Positions 29,683-39,103 of a DNA stretch of 64,000 nt are shown in pieces (the first letter of the stretch is position 1; every line of letters starts with the position of its first letter). A program made the translations under genes and the position numbers. This stretch comes from Clostridium sp. Marseille-P3244 (GTDB lineage Bacteria > Bacillota > Clostridia > Lachnospirales > Lachnospiraceae), in assembly GCF_900120155.1 (NCBI RefSeq), contig NZ_LT635549.1:434001-498000 (forward strand), written 5' to 3'. The notes under the pieces are model-generated. The model did not search any database, was not told the DNA's origin, and saw only the letters and a list, made by a program, of their open reading frames with translations.

Positions 29683-29714
29683 AAAACACTTTTTCAGAAA
29701 TTATTGATCTTTCG

Positions 29715-29796
29715 TTCCCGGATCATTTATTATTCAGAAAGATTTTGCTCCTGCAGGATGCCTTTCTGATATGGTAAATGATCCGGGAATTTTTTA
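29715..29796 (+). terminator. Terminator of the perR-rubrerythrin operon
   Basis: 15-bp arms TTCCCGGATCATTTA / TAAATGATCCGGGAA with an inner TCAGAAAG / CTTTCTGA stem, followed by six T residues. Confidence 0.85.
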
Positions 29797-30051
29797 TCCT
29801 GTCTGACAGGATCCTGCCTCCAGTAACTTTAATTTTTCCGCGCGGCTCATGTGCTTGATCGCCCACTCTCTGCGCATGGCCTCTTCTTTTGTCATAAATT
29901 CTTCCCAATATACAAGAGTGACCGGCCGGCGGGATCTGGTATACTTCGCGCCTTTTCCCTCATTGTGGTCTTTTATCCTTTTATCCAGATCGTTGGTCCA
30001 TCCAGTATAGAATGTTCCGTCATGGCAGCGGACCATATAAGTATACTTCAT
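29794..30051 (-). CDS. GIY-YIG endonuclease-fold protein, YazA-like
   Basis: An 85-residue UvrC-type GIY-YIG domain alone: YTYMVRCHDGTFYTGWTNDLDKRIKDHN with the catalytic Tyr/Arg, then YTRSRRPVTLVYWEEF with the Glu. The start at 30051 follows AGGAG. In Bacillus yazA sits between yabB and rsmI; here it is displaced about 26 kb from that cluster. Biochemical role of the family is not settled. Confidence 0.88.
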   Translation of the reverse strand: MKYTYMVRCHDGTFYTGWTNDLDKRIKDHNEGKGAKYTRSRRPVTLVYWEEFMTKEEAMRREWAIKHMSRAEKLKLLEAGSCQTG

Positions 30052-30177
30052 ATTCTGCTCCTTCTTTCGATACTTATATAATATCATATACGGCAGAATC
30101 CGGAAAATAAAAACAGGCAGAACCGGGAAAATTTCCTCTCCCGGTTCCACCTGTTTCCGTTTTTATACGCGGCAGTC

Positions 30178-30939
30178 TTATTCCATGAAGTTCATCGGAT
30201 CCACCGGTGATCCGTCTTTGAGGATCTGAAAATACAGATTTGGTCCTTCCACGCTGTAATATCTGGTAGGTTCGTTCAGGTTTCCGACCGTCTCTCCGGC
30301 GTTGACATAATCGCCCACGGCCAGGGGAACATCTGTCAGCTGACCATATACGGCAGTATACCCATTTCCCATATCAAGGGTAACCGTTGTCCCTGTCTGC
30401 GCGGTCTCTTCAATATTAGTCACGATACCGGCAGCGGATGCGCCGATTGTCTCGCCTACTTCGCCGCCGATGATCATTGCCGGATTATACTGATACTGTT
30501 CCAATGTCTGAAAAAATACTGTCTGATCCATGCTGTATCCCATGATCACCGCTCCGCTGGCCGGCCACGCCAGAGTACTCTCCTCACTGAACCATACGCC
30601 TGATGTATCTGTACCGGTCACTTCCGCATTCTTCAGATCTCCGGCAGCGCTGTCTTGTATATCTGCCTCCTGGCTGCTTTCTGTCAGATCCTCACTCTCA
30701 TCTGATGTATCCTCGTCTGCCTCCGGGAGCACGATATCATCTGTTGTCGTCTCCTCTGTATTTTCTTCTGTAAGCTTTTCTGCCTGCTCGTCCGCCTTCG
30801 CCATCTGTTCTTTGATATCCCTGCGGTAATTACTGAAGGTATATGCTCCAACTAACGCTATGACCGCGACAAAACAGATCACGATGCCGACCGCGGCGCC
30901 CTTTCCTTTAAGGAATGAGGGTTTTTCATTCTTGTTCAT
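30178..30939 (-). CDS. spoIIQ: SpoIIQ-like degenerate M23 protein
   Basis: A 253-residue membrane protein: one membrane segment at about 15-35, a Glu-rich linker, and a LytM/M23 domain at about 130-253. The zinc ligands of active M23 peptidases are missing: HLHFEI is NLYFQI and the SHL motif is YGQL. This is the form of Bacillus SpoIIQ, a forespore protein that binds SpoIIIAH across the intermembrane space. Directly downstream of spoIID, which supports the assignment. Confidence 0.85.
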   Translation of the reverse strand: MNKNEKPSFLKGKGAAVGIVICFVAVIALVGAYTFSNYRRDIKEQMAKADEQAEKLTEENTEETTTDDIVLPEADEDTSDESEDLTESSQEADIQDSAAGDLKNAEVTGTDTSGVWFSEESTLAWPASGAVIMGYSMDQTVFFQTLEQYQYNPAMIIGGEVGETIGASAAGIVTNIEETAQTGTTVTLDMGNGYTAVYGQLTDVPLAVGDYVNAGETVGNLNEPTRYYSVEGPNLYFQILKDGSPVDPMNFME

Positions 30940-31015
30940 TTATCATCACCTCTGGCTATATTTTTGCCAGAAAGCGCCTGTATTATTCTGCATATTGAAA
31001 AGATTTCCCTCCGCG

Positions 31016-32011
31016 TTAAAATACTTCTGTTTCCTGGATATCTTTTCTTATCTCGGTCCCTTCAAAGAAAAAATCCAGGATCTCTTCGTATGTTTTTCCT
31101 TCTTCCGCCATTTTGTCCGCAGTCCACAGACTCATTCCCAGTCCATGTCCCTTTCCTGTTGTCGTGATCTTGATGCCTTTTTCCTCTTCGCTGAAAGAAA
31201 ACGCGCTGGACGGAAGCGACAGCGCGTCCCGGAACTGATCCCCCGTACATATGGTATTCCCGATCCTCAGACTTTGTACATAGCCGGCAGAATCACTGGA
31301 CTGGATCTCAAAATCAGCAAAAGTGTATCCTTTTTCCGCCTGATCTCCGTCACTGGCCGCCACAAGGAAATCTCTGCACAGCTCCTGGATCTCTTCGTAT
31401 GTAAAGGAAAATATCTGGATCTCATCTTCCGCTTCTTTGTCAAGCGGACATTCCCGGACGGCTACATAGGGATACTCCTCTGTCCCCAACGCCTCCGCGG
31501 CGCTCCTTGTCTTTCCGCAGCTGGACTGATGAAAAGGAGTCCACGCGTATGTTCCATTGTACTGAAGCACTGTATCATCTGTCTCCTCCACCGCCCGGAC
31601 ATATTTTTGATAGTACTCTTCAAAATCTTCTGCTCCCCATTTCTTCTGCATCTCTTCCCAGGTCAGATACTCCATGTCCAGTACCTTTGGTTCCCCGCTG
31701 TCCGAAGTGCCTGTGTCCTGGCTGCGGTAAAGCTGGGTACGTATCAGCACCGCCTGTGCCTTCAGAGCTTCCGTTTCGCAGTCTTTTGGAACTTCTCCGG
31801 CAAGGATCCCTGTCAGGTATTCTGTCCATCCGATCTCTGTCACTTTATCCGTTTCCTCTGTATCTGACACCTTTACATAAAAAGAACCTCCGTCTTCCGT
31901 GGTCACATCCGCTCCGTTTACAAATACAGAGACAATATAAGGAAGCAGGATCAGAATAGTAAGAAAAGCGGCCAAAGACCGGAATTTCTGCCTGATCACA
32001 TATCGATTCAT
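31016..32011 (-). CDS. spoIID: Stage II sporulation protein D
   Basis: A 331-residue lytic transglycosylase. The start at 32011 follows GGAGGG. A membrane segment is at about 12-32; the catalytic Glu lies in EYLTGILAGEVP (about residue 68), then ALKAQAVLIRTQLY and the end motif GKGHGLGMS. SpoIID cuts glycan strands during engulfment and works with SpoIIM and SpoIIP, which are not in this window. It is followed by spoIIQ. Confidence 0.93.
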   Translation of the reverse strand: MNRYVIRQKFRSLAAFLTILILLPYIVSVFVNGADVTTEDGGSFYVKVSDTEETDKVTEIGWTEYLTGILAGEVPKDCETEALKAQAVLIRTQLYRSQDTGTSDSGEPKVLDMEYLTWEEMQKKWGAEDFEEYYQKYVRAVEETDDTVLQYNGTYAWTPFHQSSCGKTRSAAEALGTEEYPYVAVRECPLDKEAEDEIQIFSFTYEEIQELCRDFLVAASDGDQAEKGYTFADFEIQSSDSAGYVQSLRIGNTICTGDQFRDALSLPSSAFSFSEEEKGIKITTTGKGHGLGMSLWTADKMAEEGKTYEEILDFFFEGTEIRKDIQETEVF

Positions 32012-32067
32012 AAAAACAGCCCTCCATATTTCATCATATGAAGGGCTGTTCTGTGTCATACCTTTGT

Positions 32068-32862
32068 TTATGGATTCTCCGGCGGCTCCGGACTTTCTTC
32101 CGGATGGACCGGAGGCGCAGGCGGTTCCGGGTTTCCTTCCGGATGGACCGGAGGCGCAGACGGTTCCGGATTTCCTTCCGGATGGACCGGAGGCGCAGGT
32201 GGTACCGGCGGTTCCGGAGGTGTCAGTCTGGGCTCCATTCCGGGATTAAAAGGTTTATTTCTCATGGCAAACATACAGAAGGCGCCATAGAACGGTATGA
32301 TCGCCGAGAGCACAGAATGTACGATAGCCATATTGTGAGTGGTAAAATTCTCGAAGATCTGTGTATTGATCAAAATCGTAAGTGTACTGTGGATTCCTGC
32401 ATATACCAGCAGCAGTGCGATCATAAAGAGATACAGCAGCAGGATCAGCATAATGCTGCCCGCTCCTATTCCGCCGGAACCTCTGCCCACAGCAAAAGCT
32501 CCAAAGACAATGGCTCCGACTATTACAGCGACGAACACGCTTGTTATCACTCCATAGGCAATCGGAAGGATCAGGTTCCATATGCCCGGGTTCTTGATCT
32601 TCCTGCTTTTAAGTGAAATTTCTCCTGCCAGTTCGCCATGAAAATAGTCCCTCGCGAACGGAACAAATGCCAGCCAGGAATTATTTTTCCCCATACGCTT
32701 TCCGATCGTGTAAAGACCTACCGAATGGAAAATATAGTCTACCAGTACAAAGATCAGTGCCACTGTGAGCACGATCAGATAAATAGACAGGATCGCGGCC
32801 GCAAGCGCGTCGCTGCCGCTGCCCATCGGATAATCATATTCATAGGTATACTCAAAATTCAT
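32068..32862 (-). CDS. Polytopic membrane protein with proline-rich repeat tail
   Basis: A 264-residue protein with about four to five membrane helices (residues 20-45, 93-125, 130-160, 185-200) and a soluble tail (about 212-264) rich in Pro and Glu. The tail carries three copies of a 13-residue unit resembling NPEPPAPPVHPEG. I do not recognise the family. An AAAGGAGG site precedes the start. It lies between glgP and spoIID on the same strand; a transcriptional link is possible but unproven. Confidence 0.75.
   Translation of the reverse strand: MNFEYTYEYDYPMGSGSDALAAAILSIYLIVLTVALIFVLVDYIFHSVGLYTIGKRMGKNNSWLAFVPFARDYFHGELAGEISLKSRKIKNPGIWNLILPIAYGVITSVFVAVIVGAIVFGAFAVGRGSGGIGAGSIMLILLLYLFMIALLLVYAGIHSTLTILINTQIFENFTTHNMAIVHSVLSAIIPFYGAFCMFAMRNKPFNPGMEPRLTPPEPPVPPAPPVHPEGNPEPSAPPVHPEGNPEPPAPPVHPEESPEPPENP
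32094..32205 (-). repeat. 39-bp tandem repeat, three copies, in frame
   Basis: Three near-identical 39-bp units encode the 13-residue Pro-rich repeats of the preceding membrane protein. Copies differ by a few bases. The unit is a multiple of three, so copy-number changes would keep the frame. Confidence 0.85.
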
Positions 32863-32916
32863 ATTTTCAGCCTCCTTTCTGTTTTCCTCCCCGCGAGACC
32901 GGGGCCTGGCACATCC

Positions 32917-35391
32917 TTATTCTTCCTGTCCGGACGGAACATCCACTTTCTCCAGATGCCAGATATCCCTGACGTATTCCTCAATGGTCCTGTCTGAAGA
33001 AAACTTTCCGCTGCACGCGGTATTCAACATAGCCATCCTGGACCATCTCTGCTGGTCTCTGTAAGCCTCCTCCACTCTCTTTTGGGCATCTGCGTAGGAG
33101 CGGAAATCTTTCAGGATAAAGTAGGTATCCGCCCTGTCTGTACACTGTGTGTTGAGCAGAGAATTGTAGAGATTTCTGTACATATTATGGTCGCCGTGTG
33201 AGTAAGTCCCATCCATCAGCTGGTCAACTACGCGCTTTAACTCCCAGTCATTGAAATAGATATCTGTGGGATTGTAGCCGCCGTTGTTCTCATAATTGAT
33301 GACTTCCTCTGAGCTGAGCCCGAAGATGAAGGCGTTCTCCTCGCCCACCTCCTGGACGATCTCCACATTGGCGCCGTCCATGGTCCCCAGCGTGGGAGCC
33401 CCGTTCAGCATGAACTTCATGTTTCCGGTTCCGGAAGCCTCCTTGGACGCAGTAGAGATCTGCTCACTGACATCCGCTGCCGCAAAAATGATCTCCGCGT
33501 TGGACACCCGGTAGTCCTCAATAAATACAACTTTCAGTTTCCCATTGATGCTTCGGTCATTGTTGACCACATCCGCCACGGAGTTGATCAGCTTGATCGT
33601 CTCCTTGGCCCTGAGATATCCTGCTGCCGCCTTTGCTCCGAAAATAAATGTCCTGGGATAGAAGGACATCTCGGGATGCTCCTTGATCTGATTATACAGA
33701 TACATAATATGCAGGATATTGAGAAGCTGACGTTTGTATTCATGGAGACGTTTCACCTGCACATCAAAAATGGAGCGGGGATCAACATCAATTCCGTTGT
33801 GTTCTTTAATATATTTCGCGAGACGGACTTTGTTCTGATACTTGATCTGCATAAATTCACGCCTTGCGTTCTCATCATCTACATAAGGTTTCAGATCCGA
33901 GATCTTAGACAGATCCGTGATCCAGCCGTCCCCGATCTTTGCCGTGATCCAGTCAGCCAGCAGAGGATTGCCATGTGCCAGGAAACGCCTCTGGGTGATG
34001 CCGTTTGTCTTGTTGTTAAATTTCTCCGGCATCATTTCATAGAAGTCTTTCAGCTGCTGAGTCTTCAGGATCTCTGTGTGAAGCTTTGCCACGCCGTTCA
34101 CGGAGAAACCTGCTATGATCGCCATATTCGCCATGCGCACCTGTCCGTCCATGAGAATGGCCATTTTCTTTACCTTCTGCTCATTGCCCGGATACATCTG
34201 GCGCACCTGGATCAGGAACCGGCGGTCGATTTCCTGTACGATCTGATAGATACGCGGAAGAAGACGGGAAAACAGGTCGATCGGCCATTTCTCCAGAGCC
34301 TCTGCCATGATCGTATGGTTTGTATAGGCACAGGTCTTTGATGTAACATCCCACGCCTCTTCCCATGTCAGCCCTTCCTGATCGATAAGCAGGCGCATCA
34401 GTTCCGGCACGGCCACTGTCGGATGAGTATCATTCATCTGAATGACCACTTTTTCATGAAGTTTGCGTATATCGTCATGTTTCTTCTTATATTTCGAGAT
34501 CATTGCCTGGAGGCTCGCAGATATGAAGAAATACTGCTGTTTCAGACGAAGTTCCTTGCCTGAGTAATGATTGTCATTGGGATAAAGTACATCGACGATC
34601 AGTTTCGCAAGGTTCTCCTGCTCCACAGCCTTGTGGTAGTTTCCTCTGTCAAATTCATCCAGCTTAAAGTCTGTGATCGCCTTTGCGTCCCATACACGCA
34701 GCGTGTTCACTACATGGTTTCCATATCCCACGATCGGCATATCATAGGGTATCGCCAGAACCGACTCATAATTTTCCTGGATAAAGATATCTTTTCCGGT
34801 CTCCGGATCTTTCTCAAAACGGATATTTCCTCCGAAACGGACTTCCTTCGCATACTCATCCCGGCGCAGTTCAAAAGGATTTCCTTCCTTCAGCCAGTTA
34901 TCCGGGACCTCTACCTGATAGCCGTTTTCGATCTTCTGTTTAAACATGCCGTACCGATAACGGATGCCGCAGCCGTAAGCCGGATAATTCAATGTGGCCA
35001 GCGAATCCAGAAAACAGGCCGCAAGACGTCCCAGCCCTCCGTTTCCAAGCGCCGGATCCGGCTCCTGATCTTCGATCGCGTTCAGATCAATGTTCATTTC
35101 CGCCAGGGCTTCTTTTACTTCTTTGTATGCGGTCATATTGATCAGGTTGTTCCCCAGGGCACGCCCCATAAGAAATTCCATGGACATATAATAAACGATC
35201 TTCGCGTCCGCTTTGTCATAAGCCTCCTGGGTCGCCAGCCAGTCATCGATGATGACTTCCTTCACTGAGTAGGACACTGCCTGAAAAAGCTGCTGCCGGG
35301 TGGCCTCATCAATGGTCTTTCTGTAAAGAGTCTTTACATTTTCTCTGACCGACTCCTTAAAAGCTTCTTTATCAAATCTTTTGCTGTACAT
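32917..35391 (-). CDS. glgP: Glycogen/alpha-glucan phosphorylase
   Basis: An 824-residue GT35 phosphorylase of full length. The start at 35391 follows AAGGAG. Recognisable blocks: DPALGNGGLGRLAACFLDSLA near 105, the NDTHPTVAVPELMRLL region near 335, and the PLP site EASGTGNMKFMLNGAPTLGTMDGANVEI near 655. It releases glucose-1-phosphate from glycogen or maltodextrin. It starts 2 bp after the end of ileS, an odd pairing that suggests read-through from the T-box-controlled unit or simple proximity. No other glycogen gene is nearby. Confidence 0.97.
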   Translation of the reverse strand: MYSKRFDKEAFKESVRENVKTLYRKTIDEATRQQLFQAVSYSVKEVIIDDWLATQEAYDKADAKIVYYMSMEFLMGRALGNNLINMTAYKEVKEALAEMNIDLNAIEDQEPDPALGNGGLGRLAACFLDSLATLNYPAYGCGIRYRYGMFKQKIENGYQVEVPDNWLKEGNPFELRRDEYAKEVRFGGNIRFEKDPETGKDIFIQENYESVLAIPYDMPIVGYGNHVVNTLRVWDAKAITDFKLDEFDRGNYHKAVEQENLAKLIVDVLYPNDNHYSGKELRLKQQYFFISASLQAMISKYKKKHDDIRKLHEKVVIQMNDTHPTVAVPELMRLLIDQEGLTWEEAWDVTSKTCAYTNHTIMAEALEKWPIDLFSRLLPRIYQIVQEIDRRFLIQVRQMYPGNEQKVKKMAILMDGQVRMANMAIIAGFSVNGVAKLHTEILKTQQLKDFYEMMPEKFNNKTNGITQRRFLAHGNPLLADWITAKIGDGWITDLSKISDLKPYVDDENARREFMQIKYQNKVRLAKYIKEHNGIDVDPRSIFDVQVKRLHEYKRQLLNILHIMYLYNQIKEHPEMSFYPRTFIFGAKAAAGYLRAKETIKLINSVADVVNNDRSINGKLKVVFIEDYRVSNAEIIFAAADVSEQISTASKEASGTGNMKFMLNGAPTLGTMDGANVEIVQEVGEENAFIFGLSSEEVINYENNGGYNPTDIYFNDWELKRVVDQLMDGTYSHGDHNMYRNLYNSLLNTQCTDRADTYFILKDFRSYADAQKRVEEAYRDQQRWSRMAMLNTACSGKFSSDRTIEEYVRDIWHLEKVDVPSGQEE

Positions 35392-35392
35392 G

Positions 35393-38300
35393 TTATTGAT
35401 CTCCTTCTTTCTCAACACCCATTGTAACCGCTTCACCGTTGATCTTCCAGTCCTTTACGAAGCCTGCCGGCTCTGCTTTCACAATCTCGTCCGCGAGGAC
35501 TTCCCCGCTGATCTGAGTGCCGTATTTCTCAAAGATTTCTTCTGCCTTCCCGCTTCCGCTGTAAGTCACGCGGATCCGGTCCATGACCTCAAAGTCAGCC
35601 TCTTTCCTCATTGTCTGTACTTTGCTTATGATCTCCCGGACAAACCCTTCCTCCAGAAGTTCCTGTGTCAGGTTTGTATCCAGAACTACCGTGATGCCGT
35701 TATCATTCTCAGACACGTACCCCTCCACCTGGGCGGTCTCGATCAACAGATCCTCCTTAAAAAGGGTGATCTCCTGTCCGTTCACGTCAAGTTTCAGGGC
35801 TCCCGCGGCATTGATCTCATCCATGGCCGCGTTTCCGTCTATATTGTCAAGGGCCGCTTTGATGCCACCTAACATTTTACCATATTTCGGCCCCACTGTC
35901 TTTAACTGTGGTTTAAAACTATATGAAGTAAAATCTCTTACATCGTCCGTAAATTTAACATTCTTCACATTCAGTTCATCTGCCACGATATCCTGATAGA
36001 AATCAGAAAGGACAAAATCCGCTTTCACGAACATCTGGCCGATGGGCTGGCGGTTCTTGATATTGGACGCGTTCCTGCAGGCGCGCCCCATGACCACCAG
36101 CTTAAGCACCCGGTCCATATCCTGCTCCAGCTCTCTGTCGATCTGCTCTTCTTTCACCTCCGGGAAGAGACACAGATGGATGCTCTCCGGCGCGTCCGGA
36201 TCAATGCTGCGCACCAGGTTCTGATAGATCTCCTCTGTCATGAAGGGGATCATGGGCGCCGCCGCCTTGGAAACGGTGACGAGGGCTGTATACAGTGTCA
36301 TGTACGCGTTGATCTTATCCTGTTCCATCCCCTTTGCCCAGAAGCGCTCACGGCTCCTGCGGACATACCAGTTGCTCATGTCATCCACAAACGCCTGCAG
36401 CGCGCGGGCCGCCTCAGGGATCCGGTAATTGGCAAGGTCGCCGTCCACTGTTTTTACCATGGTGTTCATCTTGGACAGAAGCCATTTATCCATTACCGTC
36501 AATTTATCATATTCCAGTGTGTATTTTGTGGCGTCAAAATTATCAATATTCGCGTAGAGCACAAAAAACGCGTAAGTATTCCAGAGCGTCCCCATGAACT
36601 TTCTCTGTCCTTCCACGACTGCCTTCCCATGGAACCGGTTAGGCAGCCAGGGGGCACTGTTGACATAGAAATACCAGCGGATCGCGTCTGCTCCGTATTT
36701 CTCCAGAGCATCAAAAGGATCTACCGCGTTCCCCTTGGACTTGCTCATCTTCTGGCCGTTTTCATCCTGTACATGCCCCAGGACAATGACATTTTTATAG
36801 GGCGCTTTGTTGAAGATCAGAGTGGAGATCGCCAGCAGAGAATAAAACCATCCTCTCGTCTGATCCACCGCCTCGGAAATAAAGTCCGCCGGGAACTCTT
36901 TCTCGAACAGCTCCTGATTCTCAAAGGGATAGTGATGCTGTGCAAAAGGCATGGAACCGCTGTCAAACCAGCAGTCAATGACCTCCGGCACCCGGTGCAT
37001 CTGAGCGCCGCACTTCGGACATTTGATCGTAACTTCATCAATATACGGACGGTGCAGCTCGATGTCATCCGGGCAGTTATCCGACATTTCCTTTAACTCG
37101 GCGATGCTGCCGACAGAATGCATGTGCCCGCACTCGCACTCCCAGATATTCAAAGGTGTTCCCCAGTAGCGGTTCCGGCTGATGCCCCAGTCCTGGACAT
37201 TCTCGATCCAGTCGCCGAAGCGGCCTTTGCCGATGCTCTCCGGGATCCAGTTAATGGTATTGTTGTTGGCGATCAGGTCATCCCGCACGGCGGTCATCTT
37301 GATAAACCATGACTCACGGGCATAGTAGATCAGCGGTGTGTCGCATCTCCAGCAGTGGGGATAGCTGTGCTCAAACTTCGGCGCGTCATAGAGCAGACCT
37401 CTCGCGTCGAGATCCTTCAGCACTTCCGGGTCCGCCTTCTTCACAAACAGACCCGCGAAAGGAGTAGACTCTGCCATGTTTCCCTTTTCATCCACCAGCT
37501 GGACAAAAGGAAGATCGTACTTCCTTCCTACATTGGCGTCATCTTCACCAAAAGCAGGCGCGATATGGACGACCCCGGTACCATCCGTCAGTGTAACGTA
37601 CTCGTCACATACGACATAGAAGGCTTTCTTATTCTGCTTCGCGGCAGCGTCCGCCGCGCACTGGAAGAGCGGCTCATATTCTTTATATTCCAGTTCTGTC
37701 CCTTTATAAGTCTTAAGAATCTCATAAGCCGGCTTCCCGTCTTCCGCCAGCTTGCCGAGCACCGTGTCCAGAAGCGCGCAGGCCATATAGTACGTATGAC
37801 CGTCCGCCGCCTTTACTTTCGCGTAATCCTCCTTCGGATGCACGCAGAGTGCCAGGTTGGACGGAAGCGTCCAGGGCGTGGTGGTCCATGCCAGGATATA
37901 TGCGTCTTCTTCCTTTACCTTGAATCTCACGATGGCGGAACGCTCTTTTACATCCTTATATCCCTGCGCTACCTCCTGGGCAGACAACGGTGTCCCGCAG
38001 CGGGGGCAGTAGGGCACGATCTTGAATCCCTTGTACAGAAGCCCTTTCTCCCAGATCTTCTTGAGCGCCCACCATTCAGACTCAATAAAGGAATTATGAT
38101 AGGTCACGTATGGATGCTCCATATCAGCCCAGAATCCTACAGTTGCTGAAAAATCCTCCCACATGCCTTTGTATTTCCAGACACTTTCCTTACATTTCCC
38201 GATAAATGGCTCCAGTCCATACTCTTCGATCTGATCTTTTCCGTCCAGGCCCAGAGACTTTTCCACCTCCAGCTCCACCGGCAGGCCGTGTGTATCCCAC

Positions 38301-38551
38301 CCTGCCTTCCGGGGCACCATATATCCCTTCATGGTACGGTACCTGGGAATCATGTCCTTGATGACACGGGTCAGCACATGACCGATATGGGGCTTTCCGT
38401 TGGCAGTCGGCGGCCCGTCATAGAATACATAACTTGGACAGCCTTCCCGCTCTTCCATGCTTTTTTCAAAAATGTGATTATCATCCCAGAATTTCTCAAC
38501 TTCTTTCTCTCGTCCGACAAAATTCATATCAGTGGGAACTTTCTTGTACAT
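35393..38551 (-). CDS. ileS: Isoleucyl-tRNA synthetase
   Basis: A 1052-residue class I synthetase. Signatures: HIGH motif in PPTANGKPHIGHVLTR (about 48-62), the editing domain with TTPWTLPSN, CPRCG zinc ligands, and KMSKS in GQKMSKSKGNAVDP (about 598). The long C-terminal part and overall length match the clostridial/eukaryotic-like IleS2 type rather than the 920-residue Bacillus form; this type is known to be less sensitive to mupirocin. Controlled by the T-box leader upstream. Confidence 0.96.
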   Translation of the reverse strand: MYKKVPTDMNFVGREKEVEKFWDDNHIFEKSMEEREGCPSYVFYDGPPTANGKPHIGHVLTRVIKDMIPRYRTMKGYMVPRKAGWDTHGLPVELEVEKSLGLDGKDQIEEYGLEPFIGKCKESVWKYKGMWEDFSATVGFWADMEHPYVTYHNSFIESEWWALKKIWEKGLLYKGFKIVPYCPRCGTPLSAQEVAQGYKDVKERSAIVRFKVKEEDAYILAWTTTPWTLPSNLALCVHPKEDYAKVKAADGHTYYMACALLDTVLGKLAEDGKPAYEILKTYKGTELEYKEYEPLFQCAADAAAKQNKKAFYVVCDEYVTLTDGTGVVHIAPAFGEDDANVGRKYDLPFVQLVDEKGNMAESTPFAGLFVKKADPEVLKDLDARGLLYDAPKFEHSYPHCWRCDTPLIYYARESWFIKMTAVRDDLIANNNTINWIPESIGKGRFGDWIENVQDWGISRNRYWGTPLNIWECECGHMHSVGSIAELKEMSDNCPDDIELHRPYIDEVTIKCPKCGAQMHRVPEVIDCWFDSGSMPFAQHHYPFENQELFEKEFPADFISEAVDQTRGWFYSLLAISTLIFNKAPYKNVIVLGHVQDENGQKMSKSKGNAVDPFDALEKYGADAIRWYFYVNSAPWLPNRFHGKAVVEGQRKFMGTLWNTYAFFVLYANIDNFDATKYTLEYDKLTVMDKWLLSKMNTMVKTVDGDLANYRIPEAARALQAFVDDMSNWYVRRSRERFWAKGMEQDKINAYMTLYTALVTVSKAAAPMIPFMTEEIYQNLVRSIDPDAPESIHLCLFPEVKEEQIDRELEQDMDRVLKLVVMGRACRNASNIKNRQPIGQMFVKADFVLSDFYQDIVADELNVKNVKFTDDVRDFTSYSFKPQLKTVGPKYGKMLGGIKAALDNIDGNAAMDEINAAGALKLDVNGQEITLFKEDLLIETAQVEGYVSENDNGITVVLDTNLTQELLEEGFVREIISKVQTMRKEADFEVMDRIRVTYSGSGKAEEIFEKYGTQISGEVLADEIVKAEPAGFVKDWKINGEAVTMGVEKEGDQ

Positions 38552-38695
38552 TTTTCCATTCCTTTCTGTTCATTTTTTATGTCCCGATACTTCGTTCCCG
38601 TACCGGAATGTGTCCCGGATGGAAACAGCAGGCATCGGAAAGAATCCTGGATGGCTTTTTATCATATAAAGCAGCCCGGAAGGCCGTTTCATATG

Positions 38696-38732
38696 ATAAA
38701 AAAGGCTTTCGTCCTGTAATAGGACGAAAGCC
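38696..38732 (-). terminator. T-box terminator hairpin
   Basis: 12-bp stem with a 5-base loop and a run of six T, about 145 bp before the ileS start. Confidence 0.88.
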
Positions 38733-39057
38733 TGGTTCTCTCGTTTTACCACCTGTTACAACATACTTGGATACTCTGTCTCATCCCGTGCTGCCGGCCG
38801 CCGCTCATCTGTCATATGGCTGCCCCGCCATGGCCTGTGTACAGGGATCCGTATATGGCGCCCCTTAACGCGGGACTGACGTCGGCTCTTATTCTGTCAG
38901 GGCGGCACTGTCGCCTGGTCATTTCGGATGCCGCGGCTCGGGAGTGATCTTTGATAACCTTCTACTTGTACCGGGCTTCCACCTTCCCCGGCTCGCTGGA
39001 ACGTTCAAACAGCCACTACTGTCTCCGTTTTCGCCTTTTCAGTGTAAATTTTATGCA
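38697..39057 (-). ncRNA. T-box leader of ileS
   Basis: The leader between the promoter and ileS has the T-box layout. The stem I region contains AGCGAGCCGGGGAAGGTG and a candidate Ile specifier ATC in the segment AAGGTTATCAAAGATCAC. Near 38750 a T-box-like ACAGGTGGTAAAACGAGAGAA precedes the terminator hairpin GGCTTTCGTCCT / AGGACGAAAGCC with TTTTTT. Uncharged tRNA-Ile binding would favour the antiterminator. Confidence 0.85.
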
Positions 39058-39064
39058 CAGACAT

Positions 39065-39093
39065 ATTATAAGTAGAAACTCCTGATTAGTCAA
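39065..39093 (-). promoter_or_regulatory. ileS promoter
   Basis: TTGACT, 17-bp spacer, exact TATAAT, placing the transcript start just before the T-box stem I. Confidence 0.85.
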
Positions 39094-39103
39094 GAGGCAG
39101 AAA

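Noticed and set aside
32094-32205. Possible CRISPR array
   Set aside because: The repeats are contiguous 39-bp coding units without spacers. No CRISPR array or cas gene was seen in the window.
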